NCBI RefSeq assembly: GCF_008831285.2
Contig: NC_045142.1
Location: forward strand, 3,727,501-3,791,500
Direction: 5' to 3'
From: Nymphaea colorata
Lineage: Eukaryota; Streptophyta; Magnoliopsida; Nymphaeales; Nymphaeaceae
DNA: 64,000 nucleotides
In this document: positions 1 to 11,793 of the stretch, in pieces
How the letters are laid out: each line of letters begins with the position of its first letter
How positions within the stretch are numbered: the stretch's first letter is position 1
The notes under the pieces: model-generated
What the model was told of the DNA's origin: nothing
The model's input: only the letters and a program-made list of their open reading frames with translations
Database searches by the model: none
Position numbers and translations under genes: made by a program

Positions 1-1400
1 ATCTTGTGATCAATCGTTCTTTCCATTTAAGATCAGAAAACAAATTAGTGAATTTGCGTGGAAAACCAATGAACATAAATCTTGCTTAAAAGCAATGAAA
101 TATAAACTTCTTAACGTAGCAGAAATAATTGATGCGCACATTATATTATGAATCAGAAACTGCAAATTGCAGAGGTACATGGTCTGCCGAGGGCTGCAGA
201 GGCGTCGCCGAGCCCTATGATGCTGCACTCCGGGAAAGGCTTGTACAAGGTTGCCCGCCTTTCATTTTAAATTGATATCCTAACAACATAAAAAACATTA
301 CTTGGGCCATAGAAAGCTTTTGTTTAGGAAAAAAAAAACAAAAAACCATATGTAAGAGTTTATAATACTTAGCCTACTACCACTCTTTATTATTATACTG
401 ATATTGACAAATAGGTATAACTTAATTATGATCTACTATCACTCAAACAAACAGTGACAGTGCATGTGTGAAACTTAGAGGTCTTTGCGCTCTAAGCCTA
501 AACAGTGATTTCTAAAAATTAAAGGTGAAATTTGGTGCTTGTGTATCTTTTCAAGAAATTACATCAAGGATATTAACGATGAAAGATCTATATACCCAGA
601 AGAATCTTTAAGAAATGAAACTTATACTTAAAAAATTACCTATACATAATAAATGGGAGTAACCAATAAGGATATATTTACCATAGCATTCACCCAAAAA
701 GGGATGCAAATCACATTGTGCTCTAAATCACATTAGAATCCTAAAAACTAAGCACCTATTGATATGCATCAAACTCTACCATATCGTGTCAGTCATAAAA
801 TAAGATAAAGATAAATATCTTTTTTATTTTCTTAATATATTGGTTGTCATTTTATAGGGATTGTGTGCACAAATATTGATTGAAATTTTGCATGCATGGA
901 CAAAGTTCTTAGGCTATTCCATTCAAATTTCAGATTCAGAAATCGGAATAATCGTGATACCAGTTTTAATCAATTAAATAATGTTTCACAGCAAAAATCT
1001 CCTTAAAATGTCAATATTTCAGGAAATGGCTTGATTTAGTACATGGCTCTGACTTTCCATACAAGATGTAATTTTGTACCTATTATGAAAAAAAAGTTCT
1101 CTCTTCACAACAATTATAAATGGAGAAGACATGGGGAAGACCAGACACCAAATTGCAAGGCTAAAAAGCTTGTGCTAGAGTTTGGAAAACCCTGACTATG
1201 TTGCGCTCTCCTGGGCAGAAAAGAGTATGTTGGTCAATCTTAGGTCGTTGAATGGCTTGCCAATTCTCGATTGTCTCCTATGTCTCCAGTAGTTTATTGT
1301 TGCCCTTTTGTTTTATTGTCATTAACAATTTTCATGTGTGAGTTTAGTGTAAAGAAAGAACTCGTATGGGGCTTGTGTGTTAAATTACTCCTCAGGTCAA
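1..1400 (+). repeat. Interspersed repeat, copy 1 of a local family
   Basis: This stretch matches 43678-45160 in the same orientation and 48990-50290 in the opposite one. Shared blocks include the start (ATCTTGTG.TCAATCGTTC), the segment around 660-1000 and the end near 1330. Shorter copies of its middle lie at 42360-42900, 47790-48115 (direct) and 51470-52045 (inverted). I see no terminal repeats, no transposase and no poly-A tail, so the class is unknown. A minus-strand reading frame at 10-228 is partly kept in the other copies but is not recognisable as a protein. Confidence 0.75.
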
Positions 1401-2450
1401 AATTTTTGTTAATTAAAACTGCACGACATTGGGCACCCATGTGAAAAAGAAAGTAGTGATTTGATACCATGACATAAAAGCATTTTGTTTGATGAAATAA
1501 ACACTTTGTATTGGGGAATTATGGATGAATTTGTTGCTCAAAAGAAAGTTTGGGATAAATGTGGCGATGACGGGAGAAACCCTTATTTGTAGAAAGTAGA
1601 AACCCCTCGCCTTTTTCCATACTAAAAGGGCCTCCGGCGTTTCACGTTACCATATAAGCTTACTACTCAATTGCTTTAAAAGTTGAGACATGGAAAACAA
1701 TCTGATATCTAATTAAAAAATAGATGGAGTTCGTATTTGAAAAGTGACATCCAGTTGGATTCACATTGGGTCAGATTCAAAGAAGCATTTGATTCAGATT
1801 CATATTTGAATGGATTTAAATAAGGATCCTATATCTAATATCCACCTATCTTTGAAGTTGGTTCTTACCATATCATAATGAGGTTCGGATGGCCTAAAAG
1901 TCACATTCAGATTCTGTTGAAAAAATCAGAATTGGGTCTGGTTGTGAATTTAAAAATCGGTTTGACATAGGATTTGGTTTCCGATATAATATAGAATTCA
2001 AATATGCTAATATTTATAGAACAGACATGGTAAAATACATCCATTTTCCATCCAATCTATTAACATTTCTTGCTCCTCAAACGCTATAGTTGCCTTAACA
2101 TACGGCCTCTTTTTGACGGCCTGCATAAAGGTGGGCCCCCAACATTCATTTTTCTAGCGAACACTTGGGATGAGTTTCATAAGTTGTGATACAAGTTTAA
2201 TTTGGACAAGTAAAAACGTTCAGATATTCTGGATCTGGTAGAGAACGGATCTTATTGGATCCAACAAATAGGCCCCTCCAACGGCACCTTCTCAACATAT
2301 CCTTTATTTGTCAGATAGATGCACGACAACAACCGTGTTGTTTGTGCAAATTGCGAGGGAAGATCAAGCCGGGATGATATCATTGTACTTTGTCTGCGTT
2401 GGATCCAAATATGCAGGTCCCACAGGCTTCAAAGATCCGGTCAGTTCCAC
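1401..2450. other. Intergenic, one repeat-derived block
   Basis: No gene is visible. Positions about 1655-1800 (rich in GATTC/AAAT words) recur in inverted orientation at about 48780-48940, inside the right arm of the large inverted duplication. The rest is AT-rich sequence without recognisable coding or element ends. Confidence 0.6.
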
Positions 2451-2643
2451 CAAACATCAACGAAGAAGTTATACTTAAAACGGCCCTCCCCACTACAAGG
2501 CCAAACATCAACGAAGAAGTTAGATAAGGATGGTGAGATAAAAGGATTTAAGTGGGTTATTTACTCCTCCTTCCGTTCCGTTCAGAAGCCTCGCCCAGCC
2601 GGAGATCCCCGCCGAAGTATAACTTCTTCGTTGATGTTTGGCC
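2451..2643. repeat. 26-bp inverted repeat with an extra direct copy
   Basis: The 26 bases at 2451-2476 are exactly complementary to 2615-2640. A second direct copy at 2499-2521 is complementary to 2621-2643 over 23 bases. The transcript could therefore fold into either of two alternative hairpins. An open frame at 2319-2792 spans the structure but its translation is low-complexity and unlike any family I know. Confidence 0.8.
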
Positions 2644-2729
2644 ATGTTCTTTTTCTATGGATAGAACATACAATACAATACCACTGTGACCATCACAAGC
2701 ATCTGCACCAGTATCACTGCCATCACCAT

Positions 2730-2771
2730 CTTATAAATATAGACACTTATCTTATAAATATAGACACTTAT
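2730..2771 (+). repeat. Perfect tandem 21-bp duplication
   Basis: A 21-base unit beginning CTTATAAATA occurs twice head to tail (2730-2750 and 2751-2771) without a mismatch. Just upstream, 2685-2728 (GACCATCAC, CAGTATCACTGCC) resembles the minus strand of 39790-39850 and the plus strand of 54560-54605. Confidence 0.85.
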
Positions 2772-3409
2772 CGACAATTTCTTAAATGCTAGGTAGTCAA
2801 TCGTAAATACCTCAATAGTTGAGCGATGATTTGTAATTTCACTGAAAGCAAACTTCTTCCACTAGGGATTGTTTAAAATAAAAATGGCTATAGACCTTTG
2901 GTACTTTTGACGCGGTTAAATCTAAGCTTTAAAAAACGCCAAATAAAGTACCTTTTACATATCACACCAACAAATTTGCGCATGAAAGTCCTACATTTAT
3001 ATTGATAAAAAAATCAAATGTACGTATAAAAGCATGTGGTATTGTTGAAATATGGACCCTCCCATTATATGAATACCAAACATTATGTGTATAAAATTAT
3101 AATATTTTTGATTTGCAGTTTAAAAAGTCTAGAATGTCAAGTGATTGAAAGTCCCCAAGTCATCAACCAATATTGGTGAAAGTCAATATGTTGCCTTATA
3201 TGGGTCATGAACCAGCTACCCCTTTGGCTGCTTGTGCTTGGCAATACTAAGTGGGTGAGTCATATCTCAAAAGGATGTTGGTTGATGTTTTTCTCAAAAG
3301 ATATAATTTTTTAGTTGAGGTGTTATTAGAGAAATATTTTCAAGATATAAATATTATAATTATTCATACAAGTTGTTTTAACCAAATTTGACAATAGGGA
3401 TGTGGTATA
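2772..3409. other. Intergenic, nothing recognised
   Basis: AT-rich sequence with no convincing coding region, RNA gene or element end on either strand. Confidence 0.5.
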
Positions 3410-3412
3410 TAA

Positions 3413-4924
3413 GGGTGCGTTTGTTGCACATGGAAGAATTTAACGTGGTAAATTTTTCTGGTAAATTTTTCTGGAAAAAATTTCAGGATGAAATTTAACC
3501 CTCTTCCGATTTGAGGTCATGTTTGATGCACAGTAAAAATTTAACCTGGTAATTTTAACCCTGTTTGATGCACAATAAAGAGTTATGCATGGACATCACA
3601 TAGGAAGCAGTTGATCTGCAATTCAGTTTCCCATTTGATTTCATCGAATGAGACAACAGGAGCAAGCCCCTTGGTCTGATTGCGCAGTCTTTTCACTATT
3701 AGATCTAGTGAAAATCTGTTCAAGAGGAGCTATAAGAGCTGAGACAAGTGCTTCCCTTCCTTTTTTGAAAGCCAGGCTCAAAACAGAGAAGTTGAACACA
3801 GTACCTTCTATCAAGATGGACTTGTTCTTATTTCAGTTGTATTCCTTTTTCAGATTACCCCCATCTTAGCTTCCTAATTTGTGTCCTATTAGCATTATGC
3901 AATCCCAAAAGAATATATGTATGAAGTACTACTTCAATCTAGTTTATGCACATGTTTTGACTGATATACATGCTTTCGTGTTCTTCTTTGTATCACTTAT
4001 TGCAGGTGTCTACAAAGTGAAGAGATTCAAATGAATTCAAAGCTGGAACATTTGAGAAGCTTGTAAAACTTGTAGAAGGATACTCAAACTAAGTGCAACA
4101 CTAAATGTATTAACTATGTATCTGAGTTGTCTGCTGTTTTTGAAAATGATCATGAAAATGTTCCACGCAACTATCGACAACCAGACAGAGGCTCAAGCAT
4201 AGAAGAAGATCTCTGGCTTTCAGTTCAGATAATCAAAGACAAATCTCTGTGGTCGAGGAGAACAGGATATACAAATGATCCCAAATCAAAGTCCTATGAG
4301 ATTGAAGCAAAATGAAGACAAAAAACAGAGATTTTCCTCATAACAGAAACAAGCAAAGGGATAGTTGACAGGCGGAGCAAGAGAGAAACCTGTGGCGTGA
4401 GTGGGAGATTTTTGGGCGTTTTTGAAAGGGACACAATAACAGCACGAGAGATACCTGTGGCGATGGTGAACCGGCTGTTTAATGAGACGGTGGGAGCTCT
4501 GGCCCGCACGCCTACTGCAACCCTCTTCCCTGCTGGTGAGAAACGGACAAGGGCTCCACTGCGAGGGAGGAGGAGCCCGTGAGGGGAAAATGGGCGAGAG
4601 AGGGGAAAATCGAAAGCAAGAGAGAAAGACGTCAGCAAAAGCAACAGCGAAACACAAAAAAAACTTTGGGCGTTTACAGGAAACCCTTACAACAGGCGAT
4701 TACGAACGATGGACCGGTGGAGGAGCAGCGACTGAAGCGTTGGGCGATGGTGGGAGCTCTGACCTGCGGCGATGGTGGGAGCTGCGGGCACGGGCGGGAA
4801 ATGGGAAGGGTGTCGGCGGGGGGGGGGAGTGGGTGATTTGATGCAATTTTCGTCGGGCGAGTGAAATTTCACCTGCTCGTACCATCGGAAAAAAAGGGTT
4901 TCACCCGGGCAATCAAATGCCCCC
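3413..4924. mobile_element. Non-autonomous PIF/Harbinger-like DNA element (candidate)
   Basis: The left end starts GGGTGCGTTTGTTGCAC and the right end, read on the minus strand, starts GGGGCATTTGATTGCCC. These imperfect terminal inverted repeats look like those of Tourist/Harbinger elements. A 3-bp TAA lies directly outside both ends (3410-3412 and 4925-4927), as expected for this superfamily. The 1.5-kb interior has short open frames (3648-3869, 4127-4315, 4482-4841) but none resembles a transposase, so the element would be non-autonomous. A motif similar to the left end (GTTTGATGCACA) recurs inside at 3521 and 3562, which may mean nested or internally duplicated ends. Confidence 0.55.
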
Positions 4925-4930
4925 TAAAAT

Positions 4931-6653
4931 AAAATCTGCTACCAACAACTACTCAAAGGCAAATAAGCTTGGGGAGGGCGGATTCGGTTCCGTCTACAAG
5001 GTACCTTTATTAGCCAGTGAGATCCTATAGTCGTGATAGATATGGTCATCCCCAGAGTGTAAAAATGTCTAAGTTTTGGCCCAGTAATTCTATCAGGTCA
5101 GCTCGGGCCGTTAATAATCGGGCTGGGCCTGGCTGATAATATATCGGACCCGTGCTTGATTTTATGCCCGAGATCCGGCCCGGCCTGTTTTTTAATGGGC
5201 CAGATCGAAAAAATGGGTCGGGCGTTTTTCGACCCGTTATCTTCACCACCATTCCTTCCCCAACCAAAATTTCCTTCACCGTTCGGCGAACCCCAATTTT
5301 TCCTCATGGAAATGCTTAATTAGAACTGCAGCAAGAGATTGGTGACTGCGTCGCTGAGGAATGAGGATGCTATTTTGGATCAACAAGACACTGCAACGAG
5401 TAGTTTTGATCTTTTTAATCAGAGACTGTTTGGGAATCCTGTCCATTGAGTATATTCTGAGATGCCGATGCTCTGCTCAATATCATTTTCGGTGGTGAAA
5501 TCTAGAACTGGATAACAGCTATTTTCGGGTTCTCCATTCTGGTCGGACCACCAACGGCATGGCTGGCCTTGTGATCAACGATGAGGCCGCCTGAATGAGG
5601 GTCATGGTTGGAGAGGGTAACGGGCAAGGCAGCTTGGCATTGTCCACGGTTCCCCCAAGCTTCTTGGCGATTGGCGGGGCAGTGACGGCCTTGCTGGTGA
5701 TGGCGAGGCGGTGATGGCAGCGGCAAGGGAGGACAGGAGGAGGCAGTCGCAAACTCACCGTCTCACAGAGCCGCAGGGGAGAACGGCGAGGCGTCGGGGG
5801 TGAAAAAATGAAACCCTACGTCCCAAGTCTTTGAAAAAAAATCTTTCTTTTAGTTATCGGGCTTTTCTAGTCGTCGACGGGCAGAATTTCAAACCGGAGC
5901 CCGACCCGTTAATGTATCGGGCCTGGCTGGGCCCGAAAGGACCGGCCCGATAACCATTTTTGTTGGGTCTAAACCCGAGCCCATGTCGGGCCGGGTATCG
6001 GGTACCTGGCGGCGACCTGGCCCGGTGCCCAGGCTTACCCACAAGTTTAATCTTATATCAAAGATCGTGAGGGATTTTCATGGGCTTATAAAGGGACATC
6101 ATTAACGAGATGATTGTCCTGATTTCTAGCCTTTTTCAAGTTGAAACCGAAACTGGTAGGGGGCGGGTTGGGATCTGTCGAATCAGGGGCTCGAGCCCGG
6201 GAGTGGGTCGGGTTGTTACACAGAGTGCTACTAAACTTATACATGTTTGGAAAGAGGTAAACAGGGAATAATTCTGAATTTCTGCTTTCCCAAGGAAGCT
6301 GTTGTCTTCAAAACTCAAATGTGTTGTCTCTTACTTGGCAGCCTGAACATGTTACGTCAGAGGCAAGCAATGAGCTTGTTGGATTTATGATTGGCTTGGT
6401 GAAAATACAACCTCACATTAAGAAATGTTTGATAATTGGCAGGGGATACTGCGAGGAGGAAAAGAGATAACAGTGAAAAGGCTTGCAAGAAGCTCAGGGC
6501 AAGGAATCACGGAGTCCAAGAATGAGGTCCATCTGGTAGCCAAGCTTCAGCACAGGAACTTTGTCAGGCTTCTCGGTTGCTGCTTAGAAGGATCAGAACA
6601 GTTGCTTGTTTATGATTTTGTGCAGAACCAAAGCCTCGACAAGATTTTGTTTG
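4931..6653 (+). pseudogene. Receptor-like kinase fragment, two exons
   Basis: The first exon ends at 5000 and encodes the start of a Ser/Thr kinase domain: [21 protein letters not shown], with the glycine-rich loop GEGGFG. A GT donor follows at 5001. The next exon runs 6443-6653, has an AG acceptor at 6441-6442 and a GT donor at 6654, and joins in phase 0. It encodes beta3 to alphaE: the lysine is present in TVKRLARSS, then LLGCCLEG and [10 protein letters not shown]. This matches cysteine-rich or S-domain type receptor kinases. The catalytic-loop exons and the whole ectodomain are missing and the intron is filled with a GC-rich insert, so it is a relic. It is related to the minus-strand pseudogene at 34882-37483. 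Confidence 0.85.
5046..6045. mobile_element. GC-rich insert with CGGGCC-rich inverted ends
   Basis: This lies in the intron of the kinase fragment. The two outer parts (about 5095-5240 and 5870-6030) are dense in CGGGCC, GGCCCG and TATCGGGCC words in opposite orientation and could pair imperfectly. The middle (5330-5800) is GC-rich with short frames of no recognisable family. Such CGGGCC-rich ends occur on many plant hAT-like non-autonomous elements, but I could not find a clean terminal repeat or target duplication, so the boundaries and class are uncertain. Confidence 0.4.
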
Positions 6654-7329
6654 GTCTCTCTCTCTCTCTCTCTCTCTATCCCCACCTCTCTTGAGATACT
6701 TTTTTGCGAGCATAGTTACCGACACTATAAATTGGAGTCTTGAGTTTACCAAATGCAGCTCATAGCATGAATATAAGTTTTCATGATCTGCACGATCGCA
6801 GACGTATAGTATTTTTTCATGAGAATTTGCTAGTCATTAGAAACATAATACCTCGATAAGTTACTCTTTTGGTTTCAAAATTCTTCTGCAAACGAACAAA
6901 TAATAAATTTTCTTTCCATTTTCGGCTGCTTTTATGTTAAACATGAAAAGAAAGTGGGAAAAAGAAAACATCTCCTTTCAGAAGAAATTGAGTGCAAGGA
7001 TGGACGTTACTCTTAAATTCTTGGAAAAGAAAATGGTTGTAACGCTTACATACTCCAATTAATAATTCTGAACATCCCAGAACATGGAGGAACCAAAGAT
7101 TTACATCGAAAATTTATATGTGAATTTGCTGTAATAAATTTTGCTAGAAGCAATTCGGGCAGATGGGTATGAGCTTATTCAGATACAAGTAAAGATGTCA
7201 GTGCACTATCTGGACTTTGGTTTAAGTCCAACTTTGTTTTTAAGACAAATGAACCGTGCTTTCCACAATGGTTTAGTAAAAATTTAAGCAACCTATTCGG
7301 CAGATGAGATGATATGTGTCTAGTCTCCA
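6654..7329. other. Intergenic with a (TC)n tract
   Basis: A (TC)n microsatellite at about 6655-6677 directly follows the kinase exon donor. The remainder is AT-rich with no recognisable gene. The third kinase exon expected here is absent. Confidence 0.5.
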
Positions 7330-7934
7330 AAAGTTTCGATTTTTGACACATTCACATGCCTAATGTTAGTCAAGCTTTATATGTTTATAGCGACTGTGGC
7401 GTAATGGGTTTGTAGCCATGTGTAAAGCTCAAGTTTGTCACAATATAAAACCGGTACTTTAAGGAGAGTGAATGCCAAGCCTCTCAAAATGTAGGAGATA
7501 CAAGATCATTCAGCAGTGGCCAAGGCTAGTGCATGATACTCGGCTTCGGAGCTTGAACCTGCCACGGTTGGTTTCTTCTTAGCTGACCATAATATGTAAT
7601 TAGGTCCAAGATAAATGAAATATCCATTGGTGGGCAGGCCTGCAACTGGACACCCTGCTCAGTCTGCGTCTCCAAAGCCCTGGAGGTCAATGAACTTGTT
7701 ACCTACGACTGAGTGTCATGATGCAAGGTGACTTTCACATTAATGTAAAATTCTCTTCACCAATTGCAAATGAAAGACTGTTGAAGGCTGCCCATATTGT
7801 GAAACAAAATTGACACTATGTACTACGATGGGCCTAGTAAGGGTTAAATATTGCAGGCTCTCAATAAGGCTGTGATAAAATGAAGTATCCAAAAATAAGG
7901 TATCATCTTGAGACGGATGAGGCAATTCAACCAT
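7330..7934 (-). pseudogene. Ty1/copia RT-RNase H relic (antisense)
   Basis: On the minus strand, 7740-7934 reads as the end of a copia reverse transcriptase (SLQYLTLTRP, VNFVSQY, VKRILH). Further on, in other frames, comes copia RNase H: GDADWAGCP near 7650, then SSSEAEYHALA near 7545, then a piece resembling LYCDN and ATNPLRHSRYKHI down to about 7330. Several frameshifts and an in-frame stop separate the pieces. No LTR is recognisable on either side, so this is a truncated old insertion, opposite in direction to the copia element that follows. Confidence 0.85.
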
Positions 7935-8439
7935 GGGCGCACAAGCGTGTCATCCTCAAAACATATTCTGCAACAACTTTCTATTTGCCACTGGTATATT
8001 TTTGTTTAGAGAAGATGCAAAAACAAACTCATTATCCTCAGTACCTGTAATTGCTAGTTTTATGTGGCTTCTCTGAAGAGGACCACAGGCAACAGCGACT
8101 TCGGCCTTCAACGAGTCAACCTTCCGACGGTCGGAATCCTCTCGAACTCTGGACGTCTACTCCTGAGTGTGTTGGCTTCATCTGTACCAAGTTTGGTGAT
8201 TTTAGGCGCATCCTACGATTTATAAAAATCGTTGAGTGCAAGCCTGTCTGCACGACTTGAAACTGGAGTAGCAAGTATTTTAGCAAAAGCCGGCGCTTTT
8301 AAAGTGCCGGCAATATCAGTCCAACCGTCCACCCTTCTTATCTGCTGGTATTCTTATTTGTTTGTATTCCGGTGATAACTCTTGGTTCAATTTGTGATTC
8401 TTTTAAAAGTAAAAAGGTATGACAAGGAGGAACGTCGTC
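7935..8439. other. Unassigned spacer with a short palindrome
   Basis: No gene is recognised. A near-perfect palindrome, GCCGGCGCTTTTAAAGTGCCGG, spans 8289-8311 and resembles ends or internal motifs of some plant DNA transposons. An open frame at 8051-8260 has no recognisable product. The 5' LTR and gag of the copia element to the right would be expected here but are missing. Confidence 0.45.
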
Positions 8440-8576
8440 AAACAACGTAAAGGTCAGTACTGCTTTGTCACAACTTGCCGAAGAACAGTCAATTGGCATC
8501 TTGGTTAAATGTTGATACTTTACCGGTTGCCGCAAATCTAGCAAGTAAACAACCATTCACAACTCATTTTTCTTGA

Positions 8577-9126
8577 GTTATTGATACTGGAGCCTCAAAC
8601 CACATGACACTTCATTTCCATTTACTGTCTAATATCATAACTTTACCAAAAAATCGTGTGATCAACCTACCAAATGGACATCAAACACTAGTCTTTATTA
8701 CTGGAACAGTTTATCTTTCAGCTAATATTCAGCTTACTGATGTCCTATATATTCTTAATTTTAAATACAATTTACTATCAGTTCCGAAGCTTACCAAGAC
8801 TATTAATTGTATTGTTGTCTTTTTCTCAACCTGTTGTGCTTTCCAGGACCCTTTGTCGAGGAAGCTGATTGGAGTAGGCAATTTAAGCAGTGGACTTTAC
8901 CATCTTCTTCTTCCGTCTACTTCACATTCTTTGCTTGTTTTCAATGGTAATAAGATAACTCATATATGGCATATGAGACTTGGACATCCTTCATTCGATA
9001 AGACTGTTTCATTGAATGAAACATTTCTATTTTCAAGCATGATTCTCCTTGTGATGCGTGTCTTAGAGCTAAGTTCACTAGTTCGCCATTTCCCACTAGT
9101 CCTAGTAGAGCAAGTGACCCTTTCAA
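8577..9126 (+). pseudogene. copia aspartic protease and pre-integrase region
   Basis: VIDTGASNHMT, starting at 8577, is the copia protease active site. The codon just before it is TGA where tryptophan is usual, so the frame is interrupted at the conserved start of the domain. DVLYILNFKYNLLSV follows, then the pre-integrase motif IWHMRLGHPSFD near 8965-9000. The frame is lost around 9000-9126 before the integrase core starts in another frame. Confidence 0.85.
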
Positions 9127-9127
9127 C

Positions 9128-10000
9128 TTGATTCATTGTGATATTTGGGGAGGATATGTCACACCATCACACACGGGAGCACATTATTTCCTCACCATAG
9201 TAGATGATTTTACACGATCTACTTGGGTTTTCTTGTTGAGGTTCAAATCTGAAACATTTTCTTGTTTAACTCGTTTTTGTGCCATGGTGTTTACTCAATT
9301 CAATACCCATGTGAAATGTGTTCGGAGTGACAATGGTGCTGAATTTACATATCATAATATGCAAGCATATTTTCATGAGCATGACATAGAACATCAAACC
9401 TCATGTGTTGGAACTTCTCAACAAAATGGACGTGTTCAGAGAAAGCATCGTCATCTACTAGAAGTGGCACGAGCACTTAGGTTTCAAGCAAATCTCCCGA
9501 TTACTTTTTTGGGTAATGTATTTTGACAGCAACCTTTTTAATTAATAGAATGCCGTCAACTCTTTTAAATGACAAGTCTCTGTTTAAACTTCTTTTTCAT
9601 AAAAAACCCAATTATGAAGATTTGTGTGTTTTTGGATGTTTGTGTTATGCCAAAAAAATAAACACATTGCATAAGTTTTCATCACGTGCACACAAATGTA
9701 TTTTTGTTGGTTATCCTCACAATAAAAAAGGGTATCGTGTATATGATTTGGATACCAAACAAATTTTTACAAGCAGAGATATATCTTTTTTTGAGGATAA
9801 TTTTTCATTTCTAAACGAAAAATGTGATACAAATGATTTGAACAATGTTGTTTTGCCTCACCCTCAAGGAGATTACCTTGGAGAGAAATATGTGTCATCA
9901 TGTGAGAATGGTGTTCCAGCAAATTTCTCCCTGCTATCGCTCATTCAACCTCACGATTCTATCAACAATGACCAAAATCTGCCAGTCTCTTATGTTTCAA
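9128..10000 (+). pseudogene. copia integrase, catalytic Glu lost
   Basis: The integrase core has the first Asp in IHCDIWG (9138-9140) and the second in RSDNGAEF (9329-9331). Exactly 35 residues further, where the DD35E catalytic Glu belongs, the codon is CAG (Gln, 9437-9439) in NGRVQRKH. The frame then breaks near 9520 and continues in another frame (TATFLINRMPS, VFGCLCYAK, KCIFVGY) as the C-terminal part. The missing acidic residue would abolish strand transfer even if the frame were intact. Confidence 0.9.
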
Positions 10001-10284
10001 ATCATCGACCTATGTCAGATGATCCACCTCCTCCAGACTCACTTGCTCTACGCAGATCTAGTCGTACTCATCATTCACCATCCTATCTTCAAGACTATGT
10101 ATGTTCCAATGTGATGGTTATAAGTTCACCACCTAAGGAATCTACTTCAACTAAGCAATCCTCAGGTGCACGTTATCCCATACACAATTATTTACCTGTT
10201 CACAAATTTTCTAAATCTCATTATGCTTTTTTAACCTCTATCATGAGTGATGTTAAACCTAGCTCGTATGCGAAAGTGGTTAAA

Positions 10285-11205
10285 TATCAACATTGGCGAA
10301 GTACTATGGCAGATGAGATTCGGGCTGTTGAACAAAACAGTACATGGTCTATTACTAATTTGCCTCCAAACAAACATCTAATTGGCTGTCGTTGGGTTTA
10401 TAAGATAAAACGACGATCAGATGAAAATATTGAATGCTACAAAATCAGACTTGTTGCTAAAGGGTACATTCAATTAGAGAGCCTTGATTATCATGAGACA
10501 TTTGCTCCGGTTGCAAAATTAACAACCATGCGCACACTTCTTGCTCTTGCTTCTATTCAAGGATGGTACTTATACCAAATGGATGCGAGTAATGTATTTA
10601 TACATGGAGAATTACATGAGGAAATATACATGACCATTCCACCAGGCCTTCTGCGTGAGGGGGAGTATTCAAGTAATAAAGTGTGTGGCCTTCATAAGTT
10701 TTTGTATGGACTCAAGCAAGCACCATGTAACTGGTTTCACAAGTTGCTATCTGCACTTAAAGGCGCTGGTTTCATTCAATCATCAGCTGACAACACTTTG
10801 TTTACTCGGAAACATGAAAAACAATCTATTGTTATTATTTGTCTATGTTGATGATCTTATCATTGCAGGAAATGATGAATCAGGAATTGCTTCAGTTTAG
10901 CAATACTTACATTCAAAATTTCATATTAAGGACTTCGGAATACTTAAGTATTTTCTTGGCATAGAAGTTGCAAGAGCACCATCGAGAATATTTCTAAGTC
11001 AAAGAAAATATATCGTGGATATTTTGAATGATGCATGATTGATGGGAGCCAAGCCTATAGACTTTCCAATGGAGCAAAAATTGCGATTAACTCCAAATAG
11101 TGGTATTTCACTGAAAGATCCAACTAAATATTGGAGGTTAGTCGTTTGATTTATTTAACAATTACTCGTCCAGACATAATGTATTCAGTCTAAGTTCTCA
11201 GTCAA
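10285..11205 (+). pseudogene. copia reverse transcriptase, frameshifted
   Basis: The RT region starts WRSTMADEIRAVEQN, with GCRWVYKIKR, RLVAKGY, HETFAPVAK and QMDASNVFIHG as the canonical copia blocks. The active-site YVDD is encoded near 10848-10860 but in a frame different from the upstream part: the main frame ends at 10851. The third palm Asp block (QMDASNVF) normally reads DVxNAF, so this copy has diverged. In-frame stops at about 10899, 11037 and 11150 break the rest. Confidence 0.88.
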
Positions 11206-11208
11206 TTC

Positions 11209-11786
11209 ATGCAATTGCCACGAACTACACACTATGAAACAGCACTTAGAGTATTAAAGTATTTGAAGGCTTCGCCAGCAAAAGGAATATTTTTATCATC
11301 ATCAAGTGAAAAACAATTGAGGGCTTACTGTGACTCAGATTGGGTGAGCTGTCATACCACTCGTAAATCAGTTAGTGGATATATTGTGTTCTTAGGGAAT
11401 AGTCCTATCTCTTGGAAGTCAAAGAAGCAGTCTACTATTGCCAGATCTTCTGCTGAAGCAGAATACCGAGCAATGGCTTTGACAACTTGTAAAGTTGTTT
11501 AGTTAAAAGCCTTATTGAATGTTTTGGGGTGGAGTCATGATAAACCAGTCAATTTATATTGCGACAATCAAACATTTCAGCAAATCCAGTTTTTCATGAA
11601 AGAACGAAACACATAGAGCTAGATTGTCACTTTGTAAGAGAAAAAATTCAACAAGGAATAATTCAGGCTCATCATGTATCATCGTGTTTGCAACTAGTTG
11701 ATATTTTCACTAAACCATTGGGGAGAGACATTTTTCAAACTTTAATAACCAAGTTGGGTGTTTCAGATTTGCACACACCAACTTGA
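11209..11786 (+). pseudogene. copia RNase H, two pieces
   Basis: Residues AYCDSDWVSCHTTRKSVSGY, WKSKKQSTIARSSAEAEYRA (to 11502) and then HERTKHIELDCHFVREKI and DIFTKPLGRDIF (11559-11786) are the standard copia RNase H landmarks, with Asp, Glu and Asp positions visible. A TAG at 11500-11502 and a frame change separate the two parts. The coding region ends just before the polypurine tract. Confidence 0.88.
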
Positions 11787-11793
11787 GGGGGAG

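Noticed and set aside
2319-2792. 157-residue open frame
   Set aside because: It spans an inverted repeat and a tandem 21-bp duplication, and the translation shows no domain and ends in a His-rich simple-repeat part.
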